NCBI GenBank assembly: GCA_002633005.1
Contig: NMRA01000066.1
Location: 1,013,192 to 1,077,191, forward strand
Direction of reading: 5' to 3'
Length of the DNA stretch: 64,000 nucleotides
Source: Phoronis australis
Taxonomy: Eukaryota; Phoronida; Phoronidae
A program made the position numbers and the translations under genes. The notes beneath the pieces were generated by a model. It made no database searches. It was not told the DNA's origin and saw only the letters and a program-made list of their open reading frames with translations. The stretch's first letter is position 1; each line of letters begins with the position of its first letter. Of this stretch, positions 23,501 to 36,600 are shown in pieces.

Positions 23501-26500
23501 GTCTCTTCCTGGTTTTTCACCGAGGTGCTCGTCGAGTGATACTGTATACAAGTTCACCACGGAGACAGAAACATTTGCATTTCTGTGGTTAAGCATACAA
23601 GCCTCGTACACTTTTCCAGCTTTTATCTTCTTGATTCATAGTTGTATTTTTACGCAGTTTGAAGCAGACGTGCTTGATGGTATACAAGTGCAGCTAGATG
23701 GTGCTGTAAAACTTCCTGTTACTACTAAGGTAAGCAGACGAAGGTTTTTCAATGCATTTGGGGCATATTTAGTAATTTGCACACCTTTTATGTGCCTGCA
23801 TCGAATGTAGGTGCATTATGCCATTTTTCCCAGCCTGTTTCCACTGCTTTTCTTCAAAACCTCTGGATGGATTTCATGAAATTTGGCAAATAAGTATTTA
23901 TCAAGGAGCTGATACCACCTTCTCGTTTTCAGATGGATTCGACATATCCTGGGTCTCCTAGTGGCCATGTTTCACTGTCTATTGGCCAAGCCACTCTTAG
24001 CATCGTTATGAAAATTGGCATTTATGTGTTTCTACTTGGAAGAGCATGGATGATGATTATTTTCAGACAGCTACTGTGACGTCCCCTGGTGGCAGTTTTG
24101 GGTTTTGCATCTGTGGCTGATATTTTGCGTAGGATGGTTGAAAACTGGGAGTGGTCTGTATTTGAATGCTTGGAAATTTGGGGGGCCTGTATAAAAAAAC
24201 TGGGAGGAGTCTGTATGCGGATGTTTTGACACTGGGAGGGTCTGTGAATGGATGTTTGGAAACTAGGAGGGCCTGTGTATGGATGCTTTGAAACTGGGAG
24301 GAGCCTATATGTGGATGCTTGGAAACTGGGATGGGCCTGTGTATGGATGCTTGTTGTGTGCATTCTGAGTATGCAAGTGAACATTTGGCTCTTATCTGTA
24401 TTATTGCTTTGTTTGTTGACTTCTTTGTGGGATTAGTTTTTAATTCTTGTTTTAATGTGATTTAATTTTCTATCGAAATAAAAGCTCTCTCCTAAGCTTA
24501 TAGTCCGTTGTTTTGAAAATTGACAATTTAAGTAATTTTAGTAAAATATTGTATTTTATTTTTCTATTTCATTTGCAGACAACCGACTTACAGTATGAAG
24601 CCCTGTCAAAGTCTATGAACAAAGAGGTAACAATTGAACGATTTTATTTCATTTCAGTGTTCAGGGAGTCCACTCTGTTCCCGAGGTGTAATGTCCCAGT
24701 AAGATTCAAACTGGTGCTGATTTAATGTTCCCACATCCAGTTTAGTGGTTCATCTAGAACCTGAGGCTGGCAGATAGAATATATGTCACAAATTATTTGA
24801 GAGATTTACCTTGAGTGACTGTCATGATGACTTAGTACCAGCCAAATTCACCATCAGAGGCCCTAGACTGACAATTGTTACCTGTCGTCGTGTATTCAAT
24901 TGCTATTAACCCGCCTTCTACTTAAAGGACTGAGTAATGATTTCATGGCTTGGAATTTTCTTCTTTTAAGGCGATTTCCCCTCTTTTGGTTTTGATTTCC
25001 TCTCATCTGATTTCCAGTTTCCTCGTCTCTTTTTCAACATTTTTTTTTTACTTTATTGATGCCAAAACATTTATTTCAGTTTAAAATTTTCAAGACAAAA
25101 GCTATTTGTATCACACAAGTCTATTTGTGAAACGATACGTCACCTGGAAAACTTTCCTCTTTTTTGTCATTGGCCATTCCAAGGTCTCTGATTTAGGTCA
25201 CTGTAATTTATTGGCTTGTTAATAAATGTGGTTTTGACTGCAACTGCTATGTGGCACAAGCAGTTAGAATTGTGTCACTGTTATAAAATTTTAAAGATAT
25301 TGACAGCATTCCATCACCAGTCTGTCATTGCGTGGGGTAGAAAAGGATGAGAAAACCAAAAATTGATCTCATCTTCCAGACATGTTGTGTTGCGAGTATG
25401 GACCTTCAATTTTTTAGCGTAATAGTGTGGTTGGTATTTAATTTCTGGTTTCAGCAACTACTTGGCGACTTAAAAATACACAAGTTGTTGATCCACATCC
25501 TATGTTTGTGAGATGAAATTATTTTGAATTCAAATTTTAAAAAAATGTCAACAACAAGTGTAGTATGTAGTACTTGCTAAAAATATACAAATTTTACCAG
25601 TTACTTAAAAACTGTGGACATAGTGCAAGGACTTCTAGTGTTGTTTCTTAATTTTGTTTGTAAAGTTTGTGACTACTGTATTGTATTCTGAAGAATTGAA
25701 AGTAGTCCATACACCTACACGGTTGCTTACCCACTCACTCATGCCCTCCTAACCTCAACACGTGCATTATGGTAGTTGCTCAAATCTCAATGAATTCTTG
25801 TATTCCACACTCCCGCTTTTCTCAGCCGTGACTATACAATGGTGGGACTGTGTGCACAACGGGCTTTGTTGTCTTTTGTCCTTCAGAACGGTCGAAAAGG
25901 TGTGAATTGTGACATCCCGCATCCATGGATATTTATCCAGCTTATCTCACTTCCTTGCCATTGCAGCCCATGACACAGCAGTAATATTTTCCCAGCATGA
26001 CTTAAATGCGATGTAAAATATAAGGTATTCAGTCGACAGATGATGACATGTGAATCTCCATAGAAGCGAAAGCAAAGCTTCTGACCTGCCTACTATATCT
26101 GTAGGCATGGGAGAGCGATCAATGCAGAAGTGGAGAATTACAATGGAAGAAATTACAATTTAATTTTTGCAATCCTTTGCTTTCTGTTTAGATGGGAAGC
26201 CTCTGTGTTTTGCTACCCAGCCACAAGAGGTCTGCACTGTGCATTGCTCCTGAGCTGGTGAGGCAAGTGGAAATAGTACAGACACTGCCAGGAGAGGGCA
26301 CCACTCTTCCCAGCCCTGTGAGGCCCAAGAATCTGACCTTGCCCGAGGGGCTCAAGTACCGGAATGTTCCTTATGGAGCAGGTAGTCTATTTTTGTTGTC
26401 ATTTGAATTTTACAGTGACTGTGTTAAGTATAGCTTTAACTTTGAGAAGAGGCTGACCCTGGATAAAGGGATTGTGACCAGTGTTAGAGCTTCAGCAAAT

Positions 26501-27723
26501 AAATGTGCTGGCCGGCCAGGTCAATTACTTTAGTATGAGACCACATCCACATAGGGCCTATATGTGATAGCTTACTGGCCCGTCCGCAAATTCACTGGCC
26601 CCGCGGGCCACTGTCCCATCGTTTACATCTGTTTAATGTGTGACTATGCTGTCACTATCTTTAAACCTTCTTTAAGGTTGTGTAGGACCCGAGAAAAATC
26701 TCCAAATTAGACTATTTTGGAATGTTGTATCTCAGACATGGCTGATTGAATTTGTATGTAACTTTTTCATATTGATATTCTTTATGCGCTGGTCTTCAAA
26801 ACGCCGTTTGGAATAAATTGTTCTCAAGATGTTCCGCTTTTGCATGAGGGGCTGTCAAGTATAGGACTTAACAGTTTTTATGAAAGAAACTCTAAAGTTA
26901 CGTAAAACACGAGCAAGATATTAATTTGCTCACAGCATTTTTAGATTTTATCTTGGACAATTGTATGAAACAAAATTTGGTCAAAGACTTGTTAATGATA
27001 GAGTTTTGCTATGAATGCACATTTGTTTGCTAAATTCTTCTAAAATGACTGTCAGACTGGTATTCAATCAACCATGAAATTCTACAAGGTTTTTCCTTTC
27101 GAAAAATATACACATACTGAGTAGAAATCTATAGCTTTGTTATTAAGGTCTTACATAACCTTGATAGCACTACATGTCACAGTCGCAAATTAAATTCCTT
27201 TATTTTGTTATTTTGGTTTTTAGATTCGCCAGAGAGGGTAGTGGATGTTCTGTCTCCAGAGAGGAAAGTATTGAAAAAGAAGCTGAAGAAGGCTTTAGGC
27301 ACTTCATTCTCTTCACCCAAAAGGAGGAAAGGTGATGACGTTAAAAACAACGGGACTGATCTTGCTGGGGTTTCTAAGGACGGGAAAAAGAAACAAAGTA
27401 AGAACACGATTGTTCTTAAGGAAGAAGTGAGTGAGAGGATCGCCAACAGGATAGCTACTGAGGATGAACAGAGCGTGGGTATTGGTAAAAGGGTAGAAAA
27501 GAAAAAGGACAAAAAGAAGAGAAAGAAAGACAAGTCTAGTGTAGATGTACAGAACATTACGCACGAAATTATGGACACTAACCCTTTGGCTGACTTGTCT
27601 GGTAATAAGAAGAAAAAGAAGAAAAAGAAGGTTTGTGATGAGGTGTTGAAAGCTAAGGCAGAGACTGGTGATACCTGTGATGGACATAAAGCAAAGAAAA
27701 AGAAGTGCAAAAAGCAGGCGTAG
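20580..27723 (+). CDS. POLR1G: RNA polymerase I subunit RPA34/PAF49 (POLR1G) homologue
   Basis: Six exons: 20580-21106, 21393-21510, 23658-23729, 24579-24626, 26192-26381, 27224-27723 (stop 27721-27723). From the in-frame ATG at 20592 this gives 480 residues (human 510). Exons 2-5 hold the RPA34 dimerisation region that binds RPA49 on Pol I. It starts with a Gly-Cys-Pro motif, then TADGKELWLVKVPDN and FEADVLDGIQVQLDGAVKLP, the counterpart of the ELWLIQAP region of human PAF49. The last exon is a disordered lysine-rich tail with many KKKKK runs, typical of nucleolar Pol I factors. Unusual: about 171 basic/serine-rich residues precede the domain, while human has about 20. Exon 1 joins exon 2 in phase, but may be preceded by another exon, since 20580 follows a good acceptor. 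Upstream of ATG 20592 an out-of-frame ATG is followed at once by TAA. Identity fairly secure; N terminus uncertain. Confidence 0.78.
21655..23038. mobile_element. TIR-bounded element of about 1.4 kb in POLR1G introns
   Basis: TTAAGGATATCTCAAACC at 21655-21672 is inverted at 23023-23038 (GGTTTGAGATATCTTT), with about two mismatches. The interior has no long ORF. Its right part (about 22590-23030) shares sequence with TIR family A, for example a GGGGTTATTTTGCTGTGAAT stretch followed by TACCTTTCTT. It may be a longer relative or a nested insertion. Confidence 0.5.
24132..24355 (+). repeat. Minisatellite, about 30-34-bp unit
   Basis: About seven imperfect units based on GGATGCTTGGAAACTGGGAG followed by GGCCTGTGTAT lie head to tail in the POLR1G intron 23730-24578. 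Units vary in length and sequence, so the array is not recent. The long minus-strand open frame across it is a by-product of the repeat. Confidence 0.8.
24945..25187. mobile_element. Degenerate hAT-like MITE (CAGGGCTTGGAAT family)
   Basis: It starts ATGGCTTGGAATTTTC and ends TTGGCCATTCCAAGGTCT, the same ends as the better copy at 30103-30591 but with several changes. It is shorter, with a pyrimidine-rich interior. It lies in a POLR1G intron. Confidence 0.5.
26671..27166 (+). mobile_element. TIR family A, complete copy
   Basis: The left end AAGGTTGTGTAGGACCC and right end GGTCTTACATAACCTT are inverted copies; length is about 496 bp, with no ORF. Shared internal landmarks with other copies are a GGGGCTGTCAAG segment, a TATGAAAG stretch and a run ending ACAAAATTTGGTC. 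It lies in the last POLR1G intron. Confidence 0.75.
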
Positions 27724-28082
27724 TAGTACGTTACATGATGTTGTATTAGAATTGTGGAGTCATGTTTTGTCAAATACAGTACAAGCCAAAAGTGTTCATA
27801 CAAAATGACCTGGAATTCCTCAACATGATGGCTTGGCGGAAGCAAAATTCATGGTGTTAAGACTGAGAATGAAGAGGAATGAACAGGAAAGTAGCTAAGT
27901 CATGCTGTAAACTAGAATTATGTTACCCTAATAGTTATTACCAGTCAGTTTTACTGTTAACAGGATAAGCCATCATGATGGAGAACTATTTTTTGTCCCA
28001 TTACTTTGTCTGGAAGTGTATTTGGTATTGCAATTGGTGAGGTCAGAATAATGGCAAGCCTTTATTTTCTTATTGGGAAATA
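27724..28082. other. POLR1G 3' flank
   Basis: No recognisable gene. This is the probable 3' UTR of the POLR1G-like gene, but no clear AATAAA signal is present before the transposon-like sequence at 28083. Confidence 0.35.
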
Positions 28083-28481
28083 GGGCTGTCCCGGATTACA
28101 AGGCGATAGAACTCTCCTTTGTCCCAGAGATTAAAAAGCATGTAACCTTGTTATGGAAGTCGGGCACATTTTCACGTCTCTCGTTGATGTCGGGAAGGTG
28201 AAAATTTTCAGATCACGCATCTATGGTTATTTGTCCAATTTATCAATGAAACTTTTTCACATTGGAGTTGCAGCCCACATCACAGCAGTAATACTTTGTT
28301 GGCATTGGAAGGACGAATACATTGATGCAACCGAGAAAAACTTGTAAAGAATCAGACAACCAATAACATGTGAAACTCCAGTGTCACGAAAACAAGGCAG
28401 CAAGTGGGTCTGACGGATGTTCACGGCATTGTGGGTAAATACAGCGAGATTTGAATGTCGCCGTGTAATCTGGGACGGCCC
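28083..28481. mobile_element. TIR element family B (GGGCTGTCCCGGATTACA ends)
   Basis: GGGCTGTCCCGGATTACA at 28083-28100 and TGTAATCTGGGACGGCCC at 28464-28481 are near-perfect inverted repeats bounding 399 bp. There is no ORF of interest. A related copy in the opposite orientation starts at 58133, and a piece occurs near 25955-26010 (GCAGCCCATGACACAGCAGT). This is a typical MITE structure. Confidence 0.75.
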
Positions 28482-28907
28482 TGTTGGTTGAATCTCCACC
28501 TATGTTTAGATTTCAGAACGACTTATGACAACGTTGTCAGCAGCGCCACTCGGTACTAAAATTGTTTTTCAACAAAACCCTAAATTTATGTTCCTCAATG
28601 ACGCTCAACAACGCTATTTCTCTCCAAAATCCGATACACACTGGTCACATTCAAATTTTAGATTTAGCGGATGTCTCATTTTGCGATGACTCTTCATTTG
28701 TATCTGGCTACTGTTATCCGGGTTTGAAGGGGTGAAGTTTTGCAAGGCTTGCCTTCCGTACGATTATCTGAAGCATTTTTGACTTAAATGCTACGATTGT
28801 TCTCTATCTGAAGAAAGTCCTGTCACAGTAAGGAATATTTTGTATATGTTAAGTGACTTGCCCATGCTTAGTTTTGATTTCAATTTTTGAACTGCAGATG
28901 AAGTTTT

Positions 28908-29310
28908 AAGGTTATGCAAGACCCTATCAACATGTCAGTGTATTCTGTCAGATATTTCTACATAACGTTTTGCTATCAATGTACCTTTCACCAAAATGGC
29001 TTGCTCATACATGTGACCCAGTTAACGACAGGTGAATAAAAAAGTAACAGATTTGTAGGAAACTTCACAATAATTTGCTCAATGCACTGTTCTCCAATTC
29101 GTTGTTAGGTATTATTTTGAAATGCTACCCTTATGCATGATGGGCTATCAAAAAAAGGACTCTAGACTTTCATGAAGAAATCAAAAGTTGTATGAAACGA
29201 AAATGAAACAATTATGAAAACTTGTTTCTGAAGTTTCATCTTGAACATTTATATCAAATGGAATTTGGTCCATGTTAGCCAAATTTGGAATTGTTCTAGG
29301 GTCCTACAAC
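28908..29310 (+). mobile_element. TIR family A copy
   Basis: It starts TTAAGGTTATGCAAGACCCT and ends CTAGGGTCCTACAACTTTAA, inverted ends of the same family as 26671-27166. Internal landmarks are GCTATCAATGTACC, GATGGGCTATCAAAAAAAGG and GTATGAAACGAAAATG. Confidence 0.75.
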
Positions 29311-30102
29311 TTTAACTTGGGAGTGTAACTTGAAAGTTCCTTGGAAAAAGAGTTGTTGCGTTGTTTGCAACAGTCTAGTTCACACACTCAACTCCTGATT
29401 AAGATTAAAAGTGATTTGAAGGATGTAGTTAAGTTAGCATTCATTACCAATATTATTGTTTATGATGTTAAACATACAATGTATGTCACAAAACGTCATC
29501 TGTTTGGCAAATGAATGAATCGCACATCGTAGCAATATACCAATTTTATTTCCAATCACCGTTTTATTTAAAATTACTGTACAGTGAGTATATAAACTTG
29601 CAATTCCAAACTTAGATAAAAACAAGTTGCAGGTGACCAGGAGGTCCACCCAGGATATTTGTGGAAACTGAGTTTCCTCTCTTGGCTTATTGCAGGATTT
29701 AATTAAGTTATGCTATGTAACAGATGCAAAACCAAAACTAAACATTCACTACTGACACAATCCATGTCCCAACACAATAGCGATACTAGAAGTACCAGGA
29801 ACAAGGTCAGCTGTCAAAGAAAATAAGACAACCTGATTCTTCACTTCTGACCCCTAACTGAAAGACAGCCCAAAAATTAAGGTTTTTGCTTAATGTGTTG
29901 CACAATCATGTTTGAGTGATCTGTGAAATATATTGGACAAGATCTTACGGAACAATTAATTTAAAAGAAACAGGACATTGTTTGTCTGCAACTTATTTAA
30001 TAGCAGAATTAGCAGAAACCCCAGACTATGACAGACACAGACAAAAAGAGTTAAACTGTCTTACACATCAAATAATTTTGTATTAGGTAGTTAAGTGTAT
30101 TA
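29311..30102. other. Intergenic stretch without recognisable genes
   Basis: AT-rich sequence between two transposon relics. No exon, RNA gene or repeat could be supported on either strand. Confidence 0.4.
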
Positions 30103-30591
30103 CAGGGCTTGGAATTTTCCGCGGAAACGCGGATTTCCGGTTTTTTCAAATGTGCTTTCCGCTTTTTTTATAATATTTCCGCGTAAAAAAATCGGATTTG
30201 ATATAAAATTTCCGCGGCAAATTCCTTTCTTACCGCGGCGTTGCAGACGACGTTCACCTCGAAAAGCGGAAGTTGCTCTGTATGTTTCGGAGGAACGTAA
30301 ATTGTCAACATTGCCGGGGCATCTGGGACAGCGTGGTGGGATTTTCAATGGCGTCTCGTGTTATTGTTAAGCGCGGCGACAAATACTGCCGCTCTGCAGC
30401 CAAAAATGTGTGGGTTGGGAGTGGACGGGCGAGCTAAAAGGACGCAGACGCATGCTACTGATGGTGGTAACCTAGTCCTCCCGATTTTTGTCGGGGAAAG
30501 GTTCACATTGATCATTTCAAGGCTGGTTATCGGGCATGATTTGGGCCGTAAAAGTTTCCGCGTTTTTTGTCATTGGTCATTCCAAGCCCTG
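30103..30591. mobile_element. hAT-like MITE with CAGGGCTTGGAATTTTCC ends
   Basis: CAGGGCTTGGAATTTTCC at 30103-30120 is inverted at the right end (CATTCCAAGCCCTG, to 30591). Subterminal TTCCGCG motifs recur at both ends. CAGGG termini are usual for hAT elements. The flanks GTGTATTA and GTGTTAAG are similar but not identical, so the target duplication is unclear. It stops about 50 bp from the end of ABTB1. Confidence 0.65.
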
Positions 30592-30637
30592 GTGTTAAGA
30601 GAGATTATTGTAAACTTCTTAATTATGTTATCCTGCT

Positions 30638-33600
30638 CTAGGCATCAATGCCCAGCTCATCAAGAACTCTATCGATGAGTGACAATTTTTGTTCTGCATA
30701 ACAAATGTCACTAAACGCATGGACACATAACGTCAGACAGGATCTTAAGTTGTCGATAATATCAACAGAGTCAACTTCTTGCCGATCCTTGATGGACTTT
30801 GCATCTTCACAAACGAGGTCTTTGAATTTCTCACTTTCCACAATCTAAAATAACATTACAAAAGTTTCAATCCAATACATGAAATGCTTACGTCAGGGCA
30901 GTCAATCTGTTTGGAACAGAAACTGTGACCTTCAGGATAAAACATTTACTGTATTTCGCTAGTGAACACTGAATGTATGATTATCAAATACTGATAGTTC
31001 AAAATTCAATAAAAAGATGCCGTCATACAGCAAAAAACGTAAACCGTGTTCAACTAAAAAGTACCACTAAAAACCACCATGTTACGTTGCTGAGTAGCTA
31101 TCGACATGGTTTTTTCTCCCCATCAAGCGACTCGGGTTTCGACAACAAATCTCAAAAAAGAAAGTAATTATTATAAGTTTTGTTGAAACTGACATAGATC
31201 ATGATTTTGAAACTACATGTATTTTGCAATGATAAAATCCACACAATCTACCAAAAAAGTTACAAAATAGGTAGCATTGTTTAGAATGTTTGGGATCATT
31301 AGGCAAAATCCATGCTCTCAAAAGTTAGTTTGCTGACAGTAGTCAGACGTTTAAAGATGGGTATGTCGGTGTTTTGTTTCATCCACAGGTAGCAGCACAC
31401 ATCACTCCTATAGAGAGCCCATTTCTAATCATACCAAGTTCTTTTCCTATCATATTTTGGCAGATCAGAACTGATTTCTGTAGACATCAATTGCCTTGCA
31501 CTTCTAGTACTGAGAGAATGGAAACAATGATTTCAATCCCACAATGCAACACTCCAACCTCACTGGCCAATTACTTCAGAGGCCATCATTTTCCTAGGAT
31601 AGGCTAGTCAGCTCCCGAGTATACTTGGGAAACACTTGACTTTCTCTCGCATGATTTTGCGAAGTCTTGCGAAATATACTATTCTCGCAAGAAGCTTGGT
31701 CTACGAATCTTGCTTATTTATGCAGGGACAACATCGAGGATTAATTACCTCTTCTAAACTGTCAGCCATAAATTGTGTACAGTCAGTCTCAAGTTTGGGT
31801 AGAGAAAACAACCTGGCAGCACGAAGAATGTCCACCACATTGTCAGTGTCCAAAAACTTTGCTATTTCACTGGCACACTGGCGCTTCAGTCCTGGCAGCA
31901 GGTAGAGGTCAGCAGCACAAAGAACCTCAAATGCATTTTCTTCAGTCAACTAAAAACAAAACGGGAAACGATTGAGTCTCAAGTATACCAGAACTAAGAT
32001 GTCTCGTTACCAGTAATAATTCAACTCCTGGTAATACGGTATCCTTCAAAAGAAGTTGAGTGCATTATTGGCTAAGTGAAGAAATGTACCACTACGTACC
32101 ATTCTCCATGACTGTTAAAACCACACGACATTTGTTCAACATCGTTTGGAAAGGCAGCTGTATCCCGACTAACCAGTCAGGGAAATCAGGATACTCATCC
32201 TACAGGGCGGGTACATATGACGACCAATCTATGATCAAATCGCACAAATTTCTGACAAAAAATGTCCTTTTCAGTTCTTTTTCTTTTCTGAAAAGCTTTT
32301 AACATTGCTGAGTATACGCATGAATTTTCAAAATATTGTCTGTTGGTAGCTGTGATACAGAGTTTAAACATGAAAAACATCCATTTGGTGCTACTGTACT
32401 ATATCCTTTATGAAAGCACGAGAAAAAAATTCAATTGTCCGCTATATTGTGTCCAAAATTGGTGCGATATTAGCATATTCAGTTTTACTCGAAAATTCAA
32501 TGATTGTAATGCAGAGCTATTAGACAGTACAGCACTTGTTGAAGCACTAAAAGTGTTACGCCTTGTATGGCGATCAACACTGAGTGATGTATATCAGATT
32601 TTATTTCCCCCCTCTTAGCATTCTGAAGGAAATGCAATGTCCACTGACATTTTTAGTCAACTTCTGGACCTGACTCTAATCTCTGTGCTCGAAACTGAAC
32701 TTGAAATCTGACCAGTTACACATCATGCGTTGAGTAAACTTACAAATTCGTACTCGAGTCAAGCATTGCTTGACTGGTTAAATTTCAAGTCAGAGCCTAG
32801 GCTGAGTTTGTCAGATAAGACCAAGGGTCTAATGGATATCTTGTTACCCTTGGGAATTCCATGAGGTCATAGCTATCGAACATTGGACAATTTTAGTAGT
32901 AACATATTTCAGTCTAACAAAGAACCACATGAATAGTGTTCTCCAGTTCAATGACTACCAGACTATGCCGGATCTAAGCATGTGATAACATCCGCCTCCT
33001 ATGTTAACAACCAAACACAGTTTTTTGTCTGGTATGGCAACATGTAAAAAATTATCTGCGAGGCTTCAAAGAGTTACTGAAACAAAGCAGAACTACTTTC
33101 GGAATAGATTGTCTTATTTAACTGCATGAACACGATCAGCATTTGACAAGGAATTTATTGGTTTATGTTCAAACAGTTTAGAACTAATGTTAAGCTGTGT
33201 ATAGTTACAAAGTTCAATTATAAAAGCAGTAATCACAAAAAACTGCTTTCACTGACCTTGTATTTCAATTTCAAAAAGCCTATTGTGTGTGAACCACACC
33301 CATGATTTACAACAGTCAGAAAAACTCTAAGCCACTATGCGGACTAGTTACCCCTCCAAGCCTAAAAAAGTTGTGTCCTAAATTTAAGAAATTTTACCGT
33401 GACTGTTTGTATACTGTTAAGGACATAGGCTTTTTCCTTCAAAAGCCACGATCCTCAGGCCGGGCATATTGCATCACTACAGTACACCAGAGTACAGCAT
33501 ATAAATACCTCACATGAGTCTTGATAAAGGTAGAAGAGGATTTGAATCCACACATGCACATCAATATCATACAACACAACGGTGGGCAAAGCACCAGTCT

Positions 33601-36600
33601 CTCCGCCATCTGTGTATTCCTTAAAGTGGTCCGTTATCAAGGCTTTCAAGTAATCACTCCTTCCACAAAGAAACGCCTGAAAAATTCATAAGATTTATGT
33701 GTTTACAGACTTCAAAATACGTACCATTCAACTATTTTGTACAATTTAGGACAAAATATGAAAGATTACTAACAAATTGATTTTCTTAATCCAAAATATT
33801 ACACATTTTTTGGAAAAATTAAGTTGATGGACCCAAGTTTGACAAACATAGACAACATTTAACTTTGAAGTGATCCAAATTTTGTATTTTACACATGACT
33901 GAAACGAACCATGACCTTTGATCTGGGTACAAAAATATCCTAAAGGTAGGAGAGAGTGGGGCAAGTTGTGCCACTCTCTCCTAAGTGTGTTTAGTGTACT
34001 ATCTAGGAAAGTCTGAAATTTCTGAATTAGGGAAAAGTTTCAACACATTGTGGAAACATAAAATCTTTGACAACATGGATGTGAAGTCCTTCAAAACACA
34101 AGTCTTGTTGACTGGTGATTCTGATGGCTCACTGAACTGAACTGTCTACATGGATTGTAAAAGTTCATGTTCGAGCACTGGTTGGAGCAGCAATCTTTTC
34201 ACTCACAATTTCTAGGTCACATGATGTGGCCACATATGACTCTTTAGGATACTTATCTGTGCATCAGGCAGTAAAATATTCTTTAGTTTCAATTCCAAAC
34301 AATACAAATCCAATCAATGTGAAAAACGATGATAATTCAACAGCTTTTAAATTAGTGCTTCCACTCTTTCACAGAGCTACGAAAGGTAGCTCTGCCGAAT
34401 GTTGTTTAACATATAGCTTCTCATTGGTTAAAGTAATGAAAGCAACATCTTAACATTCAGTCGTTCCCATTGGTTGAAATTTGGGAAAGCTAGCTCTTTC
34501 GTTTACAGTGCACCTTTGACTTGAGTATGCATTTTACTAAAACAGTTACTTAAGTAAACAAAATCAAGAGAACCCCGATCCAGTAGCTTAAGCCCAAACA
34601 AGTACAAGGCATAAAGGCATGGGCAAGTAGTGGTGGCAATGTGACTGGCATACTTCCAACCATTAGGCATGCACACTGATGCCCACACATGGAATTCCGT
34701 GTGTTGTTCATCATGTTTCCACAGGGCCACTTTTCAGTACAGGTGGCGCTGTGTCAGAGGGTACTTTTGTGCTAGGACTAGTTTGTACCAAACCATTAAA
34801 AAGTTTAAGTTTTGACCATCTACAGTATTGTAGAATTGACATTTGAGCCATAAGTCAATTTTATTGTTTTTAAATTACTTCGAAATGGGAGAATCTTTAC
34901 GACATCCACAAAACTGTATTAGAATTAAACCGGAGCGAGAATGAAGCTCACCAACCTACCTGATGGCATTCGAATACGGAACCCCGAACCATTACGTTGA
35001 TGTCTCCAAATGCAGCATTTTCTTCCACAGAAAATGGCAGAACATCATTGACCTGAGTACAGAGCAACTCGTTACATAATACAAGGCAGTATCTCAAAAT
35101 CATGAAAACACAACTCTGTGACATTACTGTGGCGATCCACCTAATTACTTGAGAGTTTTTTTTTTCCAGTACGACGAGTATACAATAGTGTTCCTAACAG
35201 ACATTTTGCGCAATAAGTGGAAGGGTGGATTTTTTTGCTTACCCTGAACAGGCGGAATTTCGCCCAAGGTTTGCAGGACGTCATGATGGTTTTTCACAAG
35301 CAGGGCGATACTAAACTTAATGATTTCTGAACATGGAAAGAATTGTCAGTTTGTCACTTCTCCAGACCTGCATGGATACTTGATGCATAAAATGACCTGC
35401 TGTGACATGCCAGAATTCTACTGTTGCTTTCAACCAACTGTCAGTTTATGTAAGTCCAAAGTCACCTCTATGGTAATTGAGTAAGGAACAAGTAGGGGAA
35501 AAGTTTCATTACTGTGGTTTATAAAGAAAGTTTGGTTCATAATATCTCACCATCACATTGTACAGGATTGTACCAAGCAAATAAGTCTGGCAACTTACCC
35601 AACTGTTTGAGAATTCAGGAGGGAGGGAACGTTCAGCCAAGTAAGCCAGGTCACGTTGTATCTCATCGTGGTCAGTCTCATCTGGTTCAATGACTAAAAT
35701 ATTCACCTTCATCATACCTGGCTTGCTCATAGCTACAAAAAATCAAAAAATGCAAAAGTACTGCGTCACAAAATATCAAATAGCCAAGATTTACACAGAT
35801 GTGAATCGACACATTTGATCAAATTGTTCAAGTCAGTAAGTTCATTAGCCCAGATTGGAGACATACCATCAAGTGCCTATTGTTTTCACTCGATGGCAAT
35901 GTAATCACGCAAAACAATTTGTACTCATTAGACGTCAAATTGCACGATACCTATAATTGGAGTAACATAATTGCGAGCACAGGCAGTTAATTGTTTTGCC
36001 AAACAGTTCCTGTTACACCATATACTGGTTGTTTTGTCATCCATTGCTGGCAAACGTCTCATGGAGCATGTCACTGAAGTTTGCTGGGATCATATAATTA
36101 TATGACCCCACTTATCTTTAATTCAAAATGCTGCCTAATTCACACTGGAACGCAGAAATTTGCCAGAAAATATGAAATTCAGGTTCACGAAAAATTTCTT
36201 TAAAACAATAGTTTAGTTAGTTGGTTATTTCAGTTAATGAAATGACCAAATACTGCAGCCTTATAAACCCAATTTTATGGACTACAACATGGCAACATGC
36301 ACAACTTATTTGACTATGCTATTATAGTGAGACCAGTACGCATGTCTATACAGTCTACAAACATGACAACGAATTAGGAAGCACTTAATCATATTTACAC
36401 TTATGCTTACCAAATTCTTCTGCCTTTTTGAGATGTTCTTCAATTTTCTTGACCAGTGAGTCCAGTCTGCAGTGATGAGCAACCATGAGGACATCTTCAG
36501 CCAAGCTGATGTCAGCCTCCAGCACCCCTACGACACGTATAAAAAGTACGAGCCTATTTCAAATCAGTACAACAGTTAAGCCGTGAGTTTGGCTTTTGTT

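Noticed and set aside
24022-24384. 120-codon minus-strand frame with repeated SFQ/HPY-type words
   Set aside because: It is a translation of the 30-34-bp minisatellite and has no independent support.
27177-27845. 222-codon minus-strand frame, very Phe/Ser/Leu-rich
   Set aside because: It is the antisense of the lysine-rich POLR1G tail exon; AAG/AAA runs read as Phe/Leu/Ser on the other strand.
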